The notes under the pieces are model-generated. The model saw only the letters and a program-made list of their open reading frames with translations, ran no database searches and was not told the DNA's origin. The position numbers and the translations under genes were made by a program. 64,000 bases of DNA from Alistipes sp. Lineage in GTDB: Bacteria; Bacteroidota; Bacteroidia; Bacteroidales; Rikenellaceae. The DNA is taken from contig JAFQAN010000023.1 in NCBI GenBank assembly GCA_017416915.1, forward strand, positions 62,001-126,000, in the 5' to 3' direction. Numbering within the stretch: position 1 is the stretch's first letter; each line of letters begins with the position of its first letter. Positions 62,458-64,000 of the stretch are shown in pieces.

Positions 62458-62760
62458 ATGAACGAGGTTAAGAAACCAGGTATAGAGATACAACTCGACG
62501 AGCAAGTTGCACAGGGCAACTACTGCAATTTGGCAATTATTGCACACTCCTCATCGGAGTTTATCATCGACTTCGCCACGATGCTTCCAGGCTTACCTAA
62601 GGCACGTGTCAAGAGCCGTGTGGTACTTACCCCCGAGCATGCAAAGCGACTGCTTATGTCGTTGCAGGAGAATATCACGCGCTACGAGAGCGCCATTGGC
62701 AAGATTACGATTCCCTCGAAGCAGATTATCGACCCCTTCGGCTCGAAAGGTCAGGCATAG
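62458..62760 (+). CDS. DUF3467 protein
   Basis: The 100-residue product has EIQLDEQVAQGNYCNLAIIA, SSEFIIDFATMLPGLPKARV, SRVVLTPEHAKRLLMSLQ and ENITRYESAIGKI. This is a compact alpha/beta unit typical of DUF3467, a family widespread in Bacteroidetes with no known role. No neighbour in the same direction follows. It converges on the gene at 63135 with a repeat cassette between. Confidence 0.85.
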   Translation: MNEVKKPGIEIQLDEQVAQGNYCNLAIIAHSSSEFIIDFATMLPGLPKARVKSRVVLTPEHAKRLLMSLQENITRYESAIGKITIPSKQIIDPFGSKGQA

Positions 62761-62839
62761 TCTCCAATACTAAACCACTTAGAAATTAGAGAGTTATCGC
62801 GGGTGCAAGACGCACACCGCAGATGAGTTGTATATAAGC

Positions 62840-63002
62840 GGCTGGGAAGGGCTGCGTGGCGCGCGATTGGCTGAGAACGCCTGGGAATGACTGGGAGGCG
62901 CGCCAACGAGACTGCGGGACTGCGAGACTACGGGACTACTGAAAAACCCAGGCGTTCTCAGGCGTTCTCGGGCATTCTCAGTCGTGCGTGGCTGTGCGTG
63001 GC
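62840..63002 (-). repeat. Repeat cassette (copy at 62.9 kb)
   Basis: 10-bp units (GGCTGAGAAC, GCCTGGGAAT, GACTGGGAGG), GCGCGCC, then 8-bp units (GAGACTGC, GGGACTGC, GAGACTAC, GGGACTAC). TGAAAAACCCAGGCG, TTCTCAGGC and similar units, and GTGCGTGGC twice lead into the palindrome. The 10-bp units occur in both orientations around the 8-bp array. Confidence 0.82.
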
Positions 63003-63133
63003 AGCTTGGCGTCAGAGTGGTGCAGATGTGTTCTATCGCAAAAGAGAGTGCCGTGGGATAGTACTAAAACGTACAGCCCACGGCACTCTACTTTTTGGGA
63101 TAGGACGCAGATGCGTCGCTATCACGACAAGCT
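63003..63133 (-). repeat. 3'-end palindrome at the 63.1 kb gene
   Basis: About 131 bp, ends AGCTTGGCGTCAGAG / CTATCACGACAAGCT. The inner 13-bp stem (63055-63067 with 63087-63099) and loop are identical to the tpiA copy. It ends 1 nt before the stop codon of the leftward gene. Confidence 0.9.
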
Positions 63134-63134
63134 A

Positions 63135-64000
63135 CTACTTGCGAATAGGCACTCTAAACACCCTATCAAGTACTAACAACTCGCCTTCGACAAGCTGTGG
63201 AGCCTTAACCTCGGGCTGCTCGACAACTGCGGGCTGCTCAGCAACTTGTGCCATAGTAGTATCGAGCGAAGGTGCTACAACCTCCTCCTCGTTATATACT
63301 ACCGACAGAGGCATTGCTGACATCTTCTTGGAATAGAGCTCATCATACAGCTTCAAGAGATCATCAATAGGAGACTTCTCATCTGCCGTAGGATAGATAA
63401 GCATACGTGCAGGACGGCTCATAAGACCATTAGGATCGAGAGCATAAACGCCGAGCGTATATTCGGTCTGCCACTCTGCTACACCGAAGAAGTAGGGCTT
63501 ATCAAGCACGGTATAGGTTGTCCAGCTATATGCGCTTATGAACTGAGGATCGGGGAACTCGGTAGCACTCATTCTATTACCAACGTCGTATCCGTAGTAG
63601 AGAGCCTTTGCTCCGTCGAAGTTATCATACTTGCATACTGCGATAGCCTTTCCTGCCGTTGCTGCTGGCTCGTTGAATACCTGTCCAGCCTCGTCATCGC
63701 CCGAATAGTAACCCACAAGCTCGATGCTTGGCTCCAACGATGACATAGACTTAGTCTTAGCCAAATTGGGGAAGGTGTGAGCCTTAACAACATGACCCGT
63801 CTTCACATCAAGAGCAAAGACATAACCCATAATATCTGAGTCGGGCAGCGCACTTGCACGAATACCTGTCAGATTATCGGCATAGGCGATATTGCTCAGA
63901 TAGCTCGCCATAGATACGAAGGTGGTATTCTGTGAGCAGTAGAACTCATAATTCTCAGTGATGTACTCGTTCCACTCGGCAATCAGCGCCTCCTCGTCAT
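63135..64000 (-). CDS. Uncharacterised protein (C-terminal part)
   Basis: The frame stays open to the right edge, so at least 288 residues are seen and the start lies outside. An internal Met at 63911 need not be the start. The visible part is beta-rich with many aromatics (SAYSWTTYTVLDKPYFFGVA, TEYTLGVYALDPNGLMSRPA). It has a Pro/Glu/Val-rich linker (EQPAVVEQPEVKAPQ) and a short basic end (VFRVPIRK). I do not recognise the family. An extracytoplasmic location is likely but the N-terminus is not available. Confidence 0.7.
   Translation of the reverse strand, partial: DEEALIAEWNEYITENYEFYCSQNTTFVSMASYLSNIAYADNLTGIRASALPDSDIMGYVFALDVKTGHVVKAHTFPNLAKTKSMSSLEPSIELVGYYSGDDEAGQVFNEPAATAGKAIAVCKYDNFDGAKALYYGYDVGNRMSATEFPDPQFISAYSWTTYTVLDKPYFFGVAEWQTEYTLGVYALDPNGLMSRPARMLIYPTADEKSPIDDLLKLYDELYSKKMSAMPLSVVYNEEEVVAPSLDTTMAQVAEQPAVVEQPEVKAPQLVEGELLVLDRVFRVPIRK

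Noticed and set aside
62887..63336. A 149-codon plus-strand frame across the 63-kb cassette
   Set aside because: Made of cassette and palindrome, then antisense to the gene at 63135.

Overview
The window looks like chromosome from a Bacteroidales bacterium of moderate GC, perhaps Rikenellaceae/Alistipes-like (an inference from gene content, not from any search). Supporting signs are promoters of the Bacteroidetes type (TTTG, 18-21 bp, then TAnnTTTG), many SPII lipoproteins, a SusC-like TonB receptor with a carboxypeptidase-regulatory domain, GH20 hexosaminidase, DUF4271, DUF3467, and menaquinone synthesis through futalosine (mqnB, mqnD, mqnC). I see no tRNA, rRNA, CRISPR array, transposase or phage gene.

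Layout. 1-5.8 kb (leftward): the start of a CaCA antiporter, mqnB / small membrane protein / mqnD, then polyprenyl synthase / U32 protein / Xaa-Pro aminopeptidase. 6-19.9 kb (rightward): ROK kinase, then an abridged dcw cluster (rsmH, ftsL-like, ftsI, murE, mraY, murD, ftsW) that continues into an S4-domain protein and leuS. It has no mraZ, murG, murC, ftsQ, ftsA or ftsZ. 19.9-27 kb (mostly leftward): lipoprotein, transglutaminase-like lipoprotein, cutC, pseudo-receiver LuxR regulator with a hemerythrin protein, gcvH, flavin reductase-like protein, birA. 27-33.2 kb (rightward): glutaminyl cyclase, homocysteine methyltransferase domain, M20 peptidase, RNase R, mqnC. 33.3-38.7 kb (leftward): lysS-tpiA, and a Fn3 lipoprotein preceded by a 46-residue peptide gene. 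39-45.2 kb: hexosaminidase, then a leftward metal-linked group (PqqD-like protein, His-rich protein, TonB receptor, HMA-domain protein). 45.3-50.6 kb (rightward): recQ, 3'-5' exonuclease, RlmI-type methyltransferase, three small envelope proteins. 50.5-53.3 kb: AT-richer lipoproteins and a small HTH protein. 54-62.3 kb (leftward): about ten tightly packed genes (lysE-like, cmk, ispH, membrane protein, S41 protease, histidine kinase, DUF4271, hemD, rnpA, yidD). 62.4-64 kb: DUF3467 protein and the end of an unidentified protein.

The most unusual content is non-coding. Seven imperfect palindromes of about 105-132 bp, plus partial copies, lie 0-12 nt beyond or overlapping the stop codons of leftward operons (pepP remnant, gcvH x3 in tandem, tpiA, TonB receptor, yidD, and the gene at 63.1 kb). 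Their stems differ between copies with compensating changes, while an unpaired TATCAC-side bulge and a GTAC...GTAC apex stay constant. That is the pattern of a selected RNA or DNA hairpin. Several are joined to arrays of 8-bp (GGGACTGC-like) and 10-bp (GACTGGGAAT-like) repeats. Most operons without the element end in ordinary U-tailed hairpins, so these composite units may be a lineage-specific 3'-end or terminator module, or a non-autonomous mobile palindrome with a fixed insertion preference. A second palindrome type (53.4 kb) and a candidate small RNA (24.43-24.56 kb) are also described.
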